Assembly: GCF_000963925.1 (NCBI RefSeq)
Contig: NZ_BAMV01000006.1
Location: forward strand, 23,932 to 87,931
Direction: 5' to 3'
Length of the DNA stretch: 64,000 nucleotides
Origin: Acetobacter cibinongensis
GTDB taxonomy: Bacteria; Pseudomonadota; Alphaproteobacteria; Acetobacterales; Acetobacteraceae
The stretch's first letter is position 1; each line of letters starts with the position of its first letter. The notes under the pieces are model-generated. The model saw only the letters and a list, made by a program, of their open reading frames with translations. It was not told where the DNA came from and did not search any database. Shown piece after piece: positions 48,934-57,492 of the stretch. A program made the translations under genes and the position numbers.

Positions 48934-50829
48934 TTACTCGTCAGCGGCTTGTGCGCTTTCCAGTTCTGCTTCTGCTTCAAGCCACGCTTCTTCCAACTCG
49001 GCCTGGGTTTTGCCTATTGCGGCCATACGTGTGTTCAGCCGCGTGACATCCTCGGTCTTGCCGTTGGTGTAGAGGGCCGGGTCTGCCAGCTTGGCTTCAA
49101 TTGTGGCCCGTTCGGCTGCCAGTTTGGCTAGTTTAGCCTCAACATCCTTGATGATTTTGCGCAACGGGGCTTGGGCTTTACGGGCCTCGGCCCGGTCACG
49201 GCGGTCATCTTTGCGGCTTTGCTGGGGTGTGTCGTCCTGCTTGGCGGAGCGGTTGGCGGACCGGCTTTGCTCAATCAGCCAGCTTCTATACTCCGCCATG
49301 TCGCCTTCAAATGGCGTGACCTTACCATCGGCCACCAGCCATAGGCGGTCGGCTACCAGTTCAACCAGATGGGGGTCATGGCTGATAAGCAGCACAGCGC
49401 CTTCAAAGTCAGACAAAGCGCGCACAAGTGCGTCTCGGGCGTCAAGGTCCAGATGGTTGGTGGGTTCGTCCAGAATGAGCATTTGCGGCGCATCCCGTGT
49501 GGCAAGCGCCAGAAGCAGGCGGGCTTTTTCACCACCTGACAAATCCCGCACCGGCGTTTCTGCCCGTTCAGCATCCAGCCCAAACCGGGCAAGCTGCGCA
49601 CGCACTACCGGGGGTAGCGCTTTGGGGAGCGCGCGGCTCATATGGTCAACCGGTGTGTCATTCAACACCAGTTCTTCCGCCTGATGCTGGGCAAAATAGC
49701 CAATTTTGAGCCGTGGGTTGCGCTCCATATGGCCTGACAGTGGCTCAAGCCGCCCTGCAATCAGTTTTGCCAGCGTAGATTTGCCGTTGCCGTTTGCGCC
49801 CAGCAGGGCAATCCGGTCTTCCATGTCCAGACGGAGGGAGATGTTGGAGAGCACAGGTTGCCCGCCATACCCAACGCTCACCTTGTTCATGGTCAGCATG
49901 GGGGGAGGCAGTTGCTCTGGCTCGGGAAAAGCGAAGCGGGTCGGGGTATCTTCTACCACGGCCTCAATAACAGGCAGCTTCTCAAGGGCTTTAATACGGG
50001 CCTGAGCCTGCTTGGCTTTCGTGGCCTTTGCGCGGAAGCGGTCTACAAAAGACTGCATATGCGCCCGTTGGGCTGCAATTTTTTCTGCCTGCCGTGCTTG
50101 TTGCAGCATGTGCTCGGTACGGATTCGGACAAAGTTTTCATAACCACCGGGGGTCAGCGTCAGTTTGCCCCGGTCCAGATGAGCAATAGCATCCACGCAC
50201 GAATCCAGTAGGCCCCGGTCATGGCTGACGATCAGGGCAGCCCCCGCGAATCGGGTTAGCCAGCCCTCAAGCCAGAGAGTGGCCTCAAGGTCGAGATGGT
50301 TGGTTGGTTCATCCAGCAGCAGCAGGTCAGGTTCAAGAAACAGAGCAGTGGCAAGAGAGACGCGCATCCGCCAGCCGCCCGAGAAGTCTGAAACCGAGCG
50401 GCGCTGCGCTTCCGCACTAAACCCCAGCCCGGCCAGTACGGAGGCCGCGCGGGATGGCGCACTTTCTGCCCCAATGGCGCGCAGGCGTTCATGAATTTCG
50501 CCAATGCGGGCGGGGTCGGTGGCGGTTTCTGCCTCCGCTAACAGGGCTGTACGCTCTGTATCGCCTGATAAAACGGTTTCGATCAGGGAGGCCCCGTCAG
50601 CGGGCGCTTCCTGCTTTACCCGCGCCATCCGGGCGCGGGAGGACAGGCGGATTTCCCCCCCATCCGGGCTGATATCCCCTGCAATGGCTGCCAGCAGGGT
50701 AGACTTGCCTGCGCCATTGCGGCCAATCAGCCCGACCTTGCGCCCCGGTTCAACGGAGAGGTCAGCCTGATTGAGCAGGGTGCGGCCTGCAATGCGTAAG
50801 GTGAGGTCGGAGAGGGTGAGGAGACTCAA
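48934..50829 (-). CDS. ABC-F family ATPase (YheS/Uup type)
   Basis: A 631-residue soluble protein with two ABC domains and no membrane spans. Domain 1: Walker A GRNGAGKST, signature DFSGGWRMRVSLA, Walker B LLLLDEPTNHLDLEATLWLE. The linker (about 245-300) is basic and helical (FVDRFRAKATKAKQAQARIKALEKL). Domain 2: Walker A GANGNGKST, signature DLSGGEKARLLLALA, Walker B LILDEPTNHLDLDARD. The C-terminal part (530-631) is a charged coiled coil, as in Uup and YheS, which bind DNA or ribosomes. ABC-F proteins act on the ribosome as translation factors. It is divergent from ndk. Confidence 0.95.
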   Translation of the reverse strand: MSLLTLSDLTLRIAGRTLLNQADLSVEPGRKVGLIGRNGAGKSTLLAAIAGDISPDGGEIRLSSRARMARVKQEAPADGASLIETVLSGDTERTALLAEAETATDPARIGEIHERLRAIGAESAPSRAASVLAGLGFSAEAQRRSVSDFSGGWRMRVSLATALFLEPDLLLLDEPTNHLDLEATLWLEGWLTRFAGAALIVSHDRGLLDSCVDAIAHLDRGKLTLTPGGYENFVRIRTEHMLQQARQAEKIAAQRAHMQSFVDRFRAKATKAKQAQARIKALEKLPVIEAVVEDTPTRFAFPEPEQLPPPMLTMNKVSVGYGGQPVLSNISLRLDMEDRIALLGANGNGKSTLAKLIAGRLEPLSGHMERNPRLKIGYFAQHQAEELVLNDTPVDHMSRALPKALPPVVRAQLARFGLDAERAETPVRDLSGGEKARLLLALATRDAPQMLILDEPTNHLDLDARDALVRALSDFEGAVLLISHDPHLVELVADRLWLVADGKVTPFEGDMAEYRSWLIEQSRSANRSAKQDDTPQQSRKDDRRDRAEARKAQAPLRKIIKDVEAKLAKLAAERATIEAKLADPALYTNGKTEDVTRLNTRMAAIGKTQAELEEAWLEAEAELESAQAADE

Positions 50830-50964
50830 CGCAATGCCTTCAATTTAAGTGCAACAAGACTTTCATGAGGGAAGTACCTACCAGCCCGCGAGAATATGCT
50901 CTAGAGGAACACGCTGAAAGGCCATCTTTATCAGGTGGCTGAACGCTAGAGAGGAGACCTTACC

Positions 50965-51387
50965 ATGGCTACAGAACGTACTCTTTCCATCATCAAACCC
51001 GATGCAACCCGTCGTAACCTGACCGGCAAGATCAACGCTGTGTTTGAAGATGCAGGCCTGAAGATTGTTGCCCAGAAGCGCGTACAGCTGACCCCAGCCC
51101 AGGCTGGTGCTTTCTATGCAGTGCACAAAGAACGCCCTTTCTACAACGATCTGGTGTCCTTCATGATTTCTGGCCCAGTTGTGCTGCAGGTTCTGGAAGG
51201 TGAAAACGCCGTTGCAAAGAACCGTGACGTGATGGGTGCGACCGACCCCAAAAAGGCCGAAGCACACACCATCCGCGCTCAGTTTGCTGAAAGCATTGAA
51301 GCAAACTCCGTGCACGGTTCTGACAGCGCAGAAAACGCTGCCAACGAAATCCGCTTCTTCTTTGCGGAAACCGAAATTCTCGGTTGA
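50965..51387 (+). CDS. ndk: Nucleoside diphosphate kinase
   Basis: A 140-residue Ndk, the standard bacterial length. It has [31 protein letters not shown], the Lys binding loop, and [42 protein letters not shown] in parts. The catalytic His is in the NSVHGSDS motif. It moves the terminal phosphate between NTPs and NDPs through a phospho-His. The ATG is preceded by GAGGAGACC, a strong binding site. A long, nested hairpin terminator follows. It is divergent from the ABC-F gene. Confidence 0.98.
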   Translation: MATERTLSIIKPDATRRNLTGKINAVFEDAGLKIVAQKRVQLTPAQAGAFYAVHKERPFYNDLVSFMISGPVVLQVLEGENAVAKNRDVMGATDPKKAEAHTIRAQFAESIEANSVHGSDSAENAANEIRFFFAETEILG

Positions 51388-51447
51388 GAATAACGGTTAG
51401 GCAGGCTTGCCTTTAACGTTTACGCGTTAAGGTAAGCGCGCCAATAC

Positions 51448-51514
51448 AACAGGCCCGTCAGGGCATTGGCAGGGATGTGTACCCTGACAATGCGCCTGCG
51501 GGCCTGTTTTTGTT
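51448..51514 (+). terminator. Long nested hairpin terminator after ndk
   Basis: AACAGGCCCG pairs perfectly with CGGGCCTGTT, followed by TTTG-TTTG. Inside are two further stems, GCATTG/CAATGC (463-468 with 488-493 of 51,000s) and CAGGG/CCCTG, with a symmetric internal loop. The structure is longer than a normal terminator. It may also be the 3' end of a small RNA. Confidence 0.8.
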
Positions 51515-51788
51515 TGAACAAGACCTGCACATAACTGTTATAAAATCTGTCTGGGCCTGCATGACAGGTTTGCCCAGGCAATGGCGTAGGCCAAGTTTTT
51601 CTCAGAACTCAATGTTTTATAAAGGTTTTAAGCCTACTCTGTTGCAGCTTTCTCTATAGCGCATGGGAGATGGCAGGCTGCCAGCATGTTCTGTCGCAGC
51701 AAGAGTTTATAGCGTGCGCCACATGATTTTCTGAAACAATGGCAGCGGGTGCCAACGGAGTACCCTGTGCCATATGGAAAGGAATGGC
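51515..51788. other. Gene-free region before hpnR
   Basis: About 270 bp with no supported gene. It should hold the hpnR promoter and its 5' untranslated region. I see short inverted fragments (e.g. GGCAGGCTGCC near 51671) but no clear operator. Confidence 0.4.
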
Positions 51789-53330
51789 ATGAAAGTCCTC
51801 GCAGTTCACCCCAGTGCTCTTATGTATACCCGCGTGTTCCTCAAACTGGAGCCGTTGGGGCTGGAACTGGTGGCTGGTGCTGCGCGGAATGCCGGACATG
51901 ACGTGCAGATTATAGATCTGCAAGCAGAGACACACGCTGACTACTGGGCACTGCTAAAGGAGTTCCAGCCGGATGCAGTCTGTTTTTCCGGCAGTTATCT
52001 GGCCAACGTGCCAGAGATTATAGATTTATGCCGGGCTACCCGCCTGCATTACCCCACCATGTTCCAGTTTATCGGAGGGCATTCTGTCTCCTTCATTGCA
52101 CGGGACGTTCTGGCCCTTTCAGAAGGGGCGGTGGACTGTATTCTGAAAGGCGAGGGGGATGCCACAATCGGCCTGTTGCTGGATGCGGTGGAAAACAAGC
52201 AGGACATTTTGACCGTCCCCGGCGTTGTGACAATGGACGGGGAAGGGCCGCCCCCTATTTTTGTAAAATCACTGGATGACATCCGCCCGGCGCGTGACCT
52301 GCTGCGTAACCGGCATAAATACTTCATTGGAACGCTGGACCCGGCAGCCTCCATTGAGTTTGCGCGTGGTTGCCCGTGGGATTGTACTTTCTGTTCTGCC
52401 TGGACCTTTTATGGGCGCTCTTACCGCACGGCCAGCCCAAGCGTTATTGCGGATGAACTGGAAGAGATTAAAGAACCAGGCATTTTTATTGTGGATGACG
52501 TGGCCTTTGTGCATGAAGAGCACGGCATGGCCATTGCAAACGAGATCAAGAAACGCGGCATTAAAAAAGAATACTACCTTGAAACACGGGCGGATGTGCT
52601 GCTGCGCAACAAGGAGGTTTTTAAAGTCTGGAGTGAAATTGGGCTGTCCTACATCTTCATCGGGCTGGAAGCTGTGGACGAAGAAGGGCTGAAGCAGTTT
52701 CGGAAACGTGTTTCTCTGGACAAGAACTTTGAAGCCCTTGAATATGCGCGTTCGCTCGGGTTGATTGTTGCCATCAATATCATTGCAGACCCCTCGTGGG
52801 ATCGTGCGCGTTTTGAAGCCGTGCGCCAGTGGTGTTTGGAAATACCGGAAATTGTGAATATTTCAGTCACAACGCCGTATCCGGGAACGGAAATCTGGCA
52901 CAAGGAGGCACGCCGCCTGACCACGCGGGATTATCGTCTGTTTGACATCCAACATGCGGTGTTGCCTACCAAACTGCCTTTGCCAGAGTTTTATGAAGAA
53001 CTGGTCAAAACGCAGCAGGTGCTGAACACCAAACATATGGGCTGGGAAGCTCTGAAAGATACCGCAGGCATTGCGGGGCGCCTACTGCTGAAGGGCCAGA
53101 CCAATTTTGTAAAAATGCTCTGGAAATTCAATTCAGTCTTTAATCCCAAGCTACAACTTGCTGACCATATGCGCCGCGCCCGCTACCTGATGCCCATTCA
53201 GCCGGATGCTGTGGAGAAAATGGACCGTAAGGACTTGTATGTGCATGGTCCGGGTGGCCGTAAAACGCGTGCGCTGGACACAGAGACTGAAAATTTTGTG
53301 GATGCAACCCGCATGGGAGTCGATGCCTGA
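51789..53330 (+). CDS. hpnR: Hopanoid C-3 methylase (B12-binding radical SAM)
   Basis: A 513-residue protein of the class B radical SAM methylases. The N-terminal B12-binding domain covers about residues 1-140 (VLAVHPSALMYTRVFLKLEPLGLELVAGAARNAGHDVQIIDLQAE in parts). The iron-sulfur motif CxxxCxxC is Cys195-Cys199-Cys202 (GCPWDCTFCSAW). HpnR adds a methyl group at C-3 of the hopanoid A ring; 3-methylhopanoids are known in acetic acid bacteria and Methylococcus. ATG 51789 has AAGGA 6-7 nt upstream, whereas the in-frame ATG at 51774 has none. It stands apart from other hopanoid genes, as is usual for hpnR. Confidence 0.92.
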   Translation: MKVLAVHPSALMYTRVFLKLEPLGLELVAGAARNAGHDVQIIDLQAETHADYWALLKEFQPDAVCFSGSYLANVPEIIDLCRATRLHYPTMFQFIGGHSVSFIARDVLALSEGAVDCILKGEGDATIGLLLDAVENKQDILTVPGVVTMDGEGPPPIFVKSLDDIRPARDLLRNRHKYFIGTLDPAASIEFARGCPWDCTFCSAWTFYGRSYRTASPSVIADELEEIKEPGIFIVDDVAFVHEEHGMAIANEIKKRGIKKEYYLETRADVLLRNKEVFKVWSEIGLSYIFIGLEAVDEEGLKQFRKRVSLDKNFEALEYARSLGLIVAINIIADPSWDRARFEAVRQWCLEIPEIVNISVTTPYPGTEIWHKEARRLTTRDYRLFDIQHAVLPTKLPLPEFYEELVKTQQVLNTKHMGWEALKDTAGIAGRLLLKGQTNFVKMLWKFNSVFNPKLQLADHMRRARYLMPIQPDAVEKMDRKDLYVHGPGGRKTRALDTETENFVDATRMGVDA

Positions 53331-53357
53331 AGCGTGGAAGGCGGCAGGGTTTTGCCC

Positions 53358-54257
53358 TTACTGAATGGCGTTTTCCAAAATGGGTGTCAGCCATTCCATG
53401 AAAACCTGAAGCCTGCGGGAGAGATGTTTGCGGTGCGGGTACAAGAGGGTCATGGGCATCGGTTCAGCGTTCCAGTGCGGCATGACCTGTATAAGCTCAC
53501 CTGTTAGCAGATGGTGTTTGACGTCATAGGCGGGGATTTGAATAAGCCCCAAACCAGCCAGACAACAGGCAATAGAGGCCTCAGCGCTATTAACAGTGAT
53601 ACGACCGCTGACAGCAGTTGTTTGCACAACCGTGTTGTCTACCCACTCCCAGTCTTCCACCCGGCCCGATGTGGGGGAGGCATAGCGCACAATATGGTGC
53701 TGCATCAGTTCGTCCGGATGGTTGGGCGTGCCGTAACGGTGCAGGTAGTCGGGGCTGGCAACATTGATGAGCGGTAGTGTGCCAATTCTCCGGCCAATCA
53801 GGCCGGAGTTTTGCAACGGTCCAACCCGCAACACACAGTCCACGCCACCTTCAACCAGATTTATGGCGCGGTCCGTCATGCCTAATTCTATCTCAATGCC
53901 CGGATAGCGCTCCAGAAACTCGGGAAGGGCGGGGGCAATAACCAGACGGCCAATCCGCTCTGGCACATTGACGCGCACTATCCCCTGCGGGCTGACTGTA
54001 TCTTGCCGGAAGAGGGATTCCACATCCTCAACATCCGCAATCAGCCGCAGGCAGTGTTCATAAAAGGCCGCACCATCTGGCGTAACGGAAACCGAGCGCG
54101 TGGTCCGTGCCAGTAGCCGCGTTCCGACACGTATTTCCAGATCCTGAATGGCTGTGGAAATGGTGGAACGCGGCATTTTCAGCAAGTCAGCGGCGCGGGT
54201 AAAGCTTTCCGTTTCCACAACCCGTGTGAAGATACGAAAGAGGTCAATGCGGTCCAA
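53358..54257 (-). CDS. LysR-family transcriptional regulator
   Basis: A 299-residue LysR regulator. The HTH is ETESFTRAADLLKMPRSTISTAIQDLEIRVGTRLLARTTRSVSVT in parts, followed by a coiled linker and the substrate-binding fold (PERIGRLVIAPALPEFLERYPGIEIELGMTDRAINLVEGGVDCVLRVG in parts; a late AYDVKHHLLTGELIQVMP). It is divergent from the SDR gene, with a T-N11-A palindrome between them, so it probably controls that gene. It is also convergent with the hpnR end (27 nt apart). Confidence 0.95.
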   Translation of the reverse strand: MDRIDLFRIFTRVVETESFTRAADLLKMPRSTISTAIQDLEIRVGTRLLARTTRSVSVTPDGAAFYEHCLRLIADVEDVESLFRQDTVSPQGIVRVNVPERIGRLVIAPALPEFLERYPGIEIELGMTDRAINLVEGGVDCVLRVGPLQNSGLIGRRIGTLPLINVASPDYLHRYGTPNHPDELMQHHIVRYASPTSGRVEDWEWVDNTVVQTTAVSGRITVNSAEASIACCLAGLGLIQIPAYDVKHHLLTGELIQVMPHWNAEPMPMTLLYPHRKHLSRRLQVFMEWLTPILENAIQ

Positions 54258-54293
54258 AAAATAGCTCCCGTCTTCCGTGTCAGAAAGGTTTGT

Positions 54294-54306
54294 TCGTATT
54301 TTACGA
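54294..54306. promoter_or_regulatory. LysR-type T-N11-A palindrome
   Basis: TCGTA and TACGA around TTT form a perfect 13-bp inverted repeat that exactly fits the T-N11-A core of LysR sites. It lies 37 bp from the LysR start and 107 bp before the SDR start. Confidence 0.6.
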
Positions 54307-54412
54307 CATATCTTGTCAGGAGTAAGTGCTTTATAAAGATATTATGACCGATACTCTGCTGGAACAGAAGACGTGGCAGGCACGTTCTGATCGTAACAGA
54401 GGAGGCCGCAAC

Positions 54413-55186
54413 ATGGTCGATCACAGCATTAAAGGGAAAACCGTTCTCATTGCCGGGGGTGCCAAAAACCTTGGCGGCCTGATAGCACGAGACCTGGCCG
54501 CAGCAGGGGCCAAAGCCATTGCCATTCACTATAACAGTGAGGCCTCCAAACCAGAGGCCGACAAAACACTGGCTGACCTGAAAGCTCTGGGTGTAGAGGC
54601 TGTGGCGTTTCAGGCAGACCTGACAACAGCGGCAGCCAACACGGCTTTGTTTGCTCAGACCATTGCGGCAGTGGGCAAACCCGATATTGCCATTAATACC
54701 GTAGGCAAAGTGCTCAAAAAACCCATCAGCGAGACGTCTGAAGATGAGTTTGACAGTATGTTTGCGGTCAATACAAAAGCAGCATATTTCTTTATTAAGG
54801 AAGCAGGCCTGCATTTGAATGACAATGGCAAGTTGGTAACACTTGTTACGTCGTTATTGGGCGCTTACACACCATTTTACTCTACCTATGCCGGGTCTAA
54901 GGCTGCGGTCGAGCATTTTACGCGCGCAGCCTCTAAGGAATACGGTGCCCGTGGCATATCCGTAAACGCCATAGGGCCGGGCCCAATGGATACGGCCTTC
55001 TTTTATGGTCAGGAAGCGCCAGATGCTGTGGCGTATCACAAAACAGCAGCCGCGCTTTCAGCGTTCAGCAAAACCGGCCTGACGGATATTGAAGATATTG
55101 CGCCATTTGTGCGTTTTCTAGTCACGGACGGATGGTGGATGACAGGCCAGACTATTCTGGTCAATGGTGGCTACACAACCAAATAG
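54413..55186 (+). CDS. Short-chain dehydrogenase/reductase
   Basis: A 257-residue classical SDR. ATG 54413 is preceded by AGAGGAGGCC; an upstream frame start at 54326 adds 29 unlike residues. The nucleotide motif is VLIAGGAKNLGGLIARDLAAAG, with the AINTVGKV block and VNTKAAYFF. The triad is Ser in LVTSLLGAYTPF, Tyr and Lys in YSTYAGSKAAVEHF. The end is FLVTDGWWMTGQTILVNGGYTTK. The IHYNSEA region suggests NADP(H). Substrate unknown; sugar and alcohol oxidoreductases of this kind are frequent in acetic acid bacteria. Likely controlled by the divergent LysR. Confidence 0.93.
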   Translation: MVDHSIKGKTVLIAGGAKNLGGLIARDLAAAGAKAIAIHYNSEASKPEADKTLADLKALGVEAVAFQADLTTAAANTALFAQTIAAVGKPDIAINTVGKVLKKPISETSEDEFDSMFAVNTKAAYFFIKEAGLHLNDNGKLVTLVTSLLGAYTPFYSTYAGSKAAVEHFTRAASKEYGARGISVNAIGPGPMDTAFFYGQEAPDAVAYHKTAAALSAFSKTGLTDIEDIAPFVRFLVTDGWWMTGQTILVNGGYTTK

Positions 55187-55196
55187 CCATTTGGCG

Positions 55197-55221
55197 GGAA
55201 CGGGATTTTTGGTCCTGTTCC
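55197..55221 (+). terminator. Hairpin after the SDR gene
   Basis: GGAACGGGA pairs with TCCTGTTCC (one G-U pair) around 7 nt. It starts 10 nt after the stop but lacks a T-run. Confidence 0.4.
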
Positions 55222-55323
55222 TACTGAGGCTGAGTAAATTTTCATGCAGAGTGCGAGTTTTTGTAAAATTCTGCACGGACTATGCGGTAGACTGGCTCCC
55301 TTACCAGAATAAGCCAGCGTGAC

Positions 55324-55944
55324 ATGATCCATCGCATCATACTCAGCCTCCATGCTTTGATCATATCTCTACCAGTGTACGCTGCGTCTCGCTGCGCAAC
55401 GGTTGAGAGCGTGATGGCAACGGGGCGCGTTCAGGCCGTCTCTCCAGACGCAACGGCTCTGGGGCTTACGGTGACAGACACAGGATTACGCATTGCGGCG
55501 GCTTACGGCCTTGTCTGGCCGCAGCAGTGCTCCGTTGTTGTGCAGCATGTCGCGTATGGGTGGGGTATAACCGACCACAGCATTGCGGTGATGGTGACAG
55601 CAGGACGGCTGTTTGCCAGAAAAATGAAAATATCGCCGCCTTTGCCTGAGGAGGGAACACCGCCTCGTCTGCCTGATGCGGTCTTTTCCGGGTCGGCGTC
55701 CGTGGTCTCTGGCCGGTGGCGCGCTGGCGTTTGGCGCTATGCCGATGGGCATTCTGTTGTTGCTGTTTATCGTCCTAAAAGCACTGACAGTCCCAGGCAA
55801 ATTCTCCAATCTGCTGTGCCAATTCTAGGTCTGTCCTATCTTCCTGCACCGGATACGCGGGGCGGTGCTTATACTGTCTGGCAGAAGCTGTCAGATAAGA
55901 GTTACCGCGTGATTATGATGAACTGGACCGAGGACGGGCTTTAA
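55324..55944 (+). CDS. Secreted protein of unknown function
   Basis: A 206-residue protein with a signal peptide (MIHRIILSLHALIISLPVYAA). The mature part is beta-rich with two Cys (SRCATVESV, PQQCSVVVQH) that could form a disulfide. Blocks such as SGRWRAGVWRYADGHSVVAVYRP and GGAYTVWQKLSDKSYRVIMMNWTEDGL look like a compact periplasmic domain. I recognise no family. No clear binding site precedes the ATG. It is convergent with the UbiC-like gene (23 nt). Confidence 0.65.
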   Translation: MIHRIILSLHALIISLPVYAASRCATVESVMATGRVQAVSPDATALGLTVTDTGLRIAAAYGLVWPQQCSVVVQHVAYGWGITDHSIAVMVTAGRLFARKMKISPPLPEEGTPPRLPDAVFSGSASVVSGRWRAGVWRYADGHSVVAVYRPKSTDSPRQILQSAVPILGLSYLPAPDTRGGAYTVWQKLSDKSYRVIMMNWTEDGL

Positions 55945-55967
55945 CTGTGTTTTGGCGCAGACAAGGC

Positions 55968-56756
55968 TTAGTCTGCGTTACAATCAGGCGGTACAAAGCG
56001 GAGAAGATCCGCCGTATAGGTTTCTATCACAGCACTGAATGGTGTGCCGTCCATCTGCCGTAAAACAGCCTGATGCCGGAAGAGAAGTGGGGGAATTTCC
56101 AGCAACGCCTCATTATTCTCGGGTGTGTGGGGTGGTTTCCACCCGTCAGGCAAGGGCGTCCAGAGTGGTTCGGTGGCAATGGCGTGGCGGGTAAAGCCGA
56201 GTTGGGCTGCAATACGCCCAAACGGAATATCCGTCGTCTCAAGGTCTCTATTCATGCTGGCGGGCAAAAGGTTGGCGCGGTACCAGTTGTCTGCTTGTGA
56301 CAGCACGTTTGCGCCGCACATCAGCCTGACATGCCGGTATCTGAGCAGGCGATGCGCCTCTGTGGGGGAAACGTTCAGATGGTCACGCAGGTGCGGTGGG
56401 CAGGGGCGTGCAGCGTCCGGGTTACGTTCCGCGCGAATGGCAGGGTTTGTCGCCAAAGCATGGTGGCGGCTCCAGTCTTCCAGAGTTCTGGTGGCACTTT
56501 CCGTTACAAGCAGAGCGTGGTCCAACTGGTTCACAAGAGCTGCAAGCATACGCCTGTGCGGCAGCGTATTTCGCCATAATAGCGGCGCTTTACCCACGGG
56601 CTTTTCTGGCGTGCGAGAAGAAGATGTGTCCTGCATAAGACCTAGCATAGCGGGTGTTGTGGCATCTGCCGAGAGGCCATCCCGGCGCTGTGTGTCATGG
56701 CTTTTATGGTCACTGTATATGACCAAATGTAACAGGGGCGCTTTAGATCTGTGCAT
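55968..56756 (-). CDS. Chorismate-lyase-like (UbiC-fold) protein
   Basis: A 262-residue protein. The region of about residues 75-255 resembles the chorismate lyase/UTRA fold: LDHALLVTESATRTLEDWSRHHAL, YRHVRLMCGANVLSQADNWYRANLLPASMNRDLETTDIPFGRIAAQLGFTRH in parts, and LFRHQAVLRQMDGTPFSAVIETYTADLLRF. UbiC converts chorismate to 4-hydroxybenzoate and pyruvate at the start of ubiquinone synthesis. The first 60 residues are not conserved and a later start is possible. Whether it is a true UbiC cannot be settled by eye. It is divergent from the copper-chaperone-like gene. Confidence 0.62.
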   Translation of the reverse strand: MHRSKAPLLHLVIYSDHKSHDTQRRDGLSADATTPAMLGLMQDTSSSRTPEKPVGKAPLLWRNTLPHRRMLAALVNQLDHALLVTESATRTLEDWSRHHALATNPAIRAERNPDAARPCPPHLRDHLNVSPTEAHRLLRYRHVRLMCGANVLSQADNWYRANLLPASMNRDLETTDIPFGRIAAQLGFTRHAIATEPLWTPLPDGWKPPHTPENNEALLEIPPLLFRHQAVLRQMDGTPFSAVIETYTADLLRFVPPDCNAD

Positions 56757-56807
56757 AAGTGCGATATGCTACGCACTCTGTTTCAGTGACGAAGGGATTG
56801 GGTATTC

Positions 56808-57014
56808 ATGGCGACGGCCAGCTTTATTGTTGAAGGCATGTCTTGCGAAGGCTGCGTATCGGCTATCCGGCGTGCTTTGGCTGCTGTTGATGGCGTGCAA
56901 AGCACGGAGGTCAACCTGGCCAGTGGTGAGGTCAAAATTGAGTATGATCCCCAGCGCGCTGGCACTTCATCCTTGCAGAATGCCATTCGTGGCGCAGGAT
57001 ATGATGTCAGCTAA
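56808..57014 (+). CDS. Heavy-metal-associated (HMA) domain protein, CopZ-like
   Basis: A 68-residue single HMA domain with the metal motif GMSCEGCVSAIRRAL (CxxC) and the end YDPQRAGTSSLQNAIRGAGYDV. Such small proteins bind Cu(I) and pass it to P-type ATPases. The usual CopA or CueR genes are not next to it, so its partner is elsewhere. ATG 56808 is preceded by GAAGGGATTGGG. Confidence 0.9.
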   Translation: MATASFIVEGMSCEGCVSAIRRALAAVDGVQSTEVNLASGEVKIEYDPQRAGTSSLQNAIRGAGYDVS

Positions 57015-57186
57015 GACGGCCTTTGTCGTTTTGAGAAGCTAAGGCACGCGGCTATGCGATGCGCACGGGGGCGATGTGCTGGCGCATCCTCTATGCTGCC
57101 CTGCATGATCGTGGCACAATAGCAGCGCATACCGTGCCGGGCCTCAGCCCGTTTTTCTGTTCCAGGTAAAGGTTAGGTTGGGGAAG

Positions 57187-57486
57187 ATGCGCGCACAACG
57201 AGTGCTTGGCCTTGGTGCCATGCTGGTGGGGTTAATGCTTGTGAGTGGCTGCTCCCCCGAAATTGGGCGCGTTCCCCTGACAGATACAGATGTATCGTGC
57301 CTGCGTAAGCAGCAGAAAGGCCCCATGTTCCTCAGCTTCCCGCTGGCCGCAAATACATGCCAGCGTATGAGCAACCATAACTTCCTCCTGGGCGAAAAAG
57401 ACGCTCATCCTCTGCCTCTGGACCTCAAGGGCGCGCCAGACCTGCAAAAGCAGGCGGAAGACTATGGGTATAGCTACACCAAGTAA
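57187..57486 (+). CDS. Small putative lipoprotein
   Basis: A 99-residue protein (from ATG 57187) with lipobox LMLVSGC after a hydrophobic signal, so Cys20 would be lipid-modified. Four other Cys may be paired (SCLRKQQ, NTCQRM). The rest is polar, with no known motif; KGPMFLSFPLAANTCQRMSNHNFLLGEKDAHPLPLDLKGAPDL in parts looks conserved-type. A TTG at 57178 in frame could also start it. It ends 6 nt before the convergent HNH gene. Confidence 0.65.
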   Translation: MRAQRVLGLGAMLVGLMLVSGCSPEIGRVPLTDTDVSCLRKQQKGPMFLSFPLAANTCQRMSNHNFLLGEKDAHPLPLDLKGAPDLQKQAEDYGYSYTK

Positions 57487-57492
57487 GGTGGT

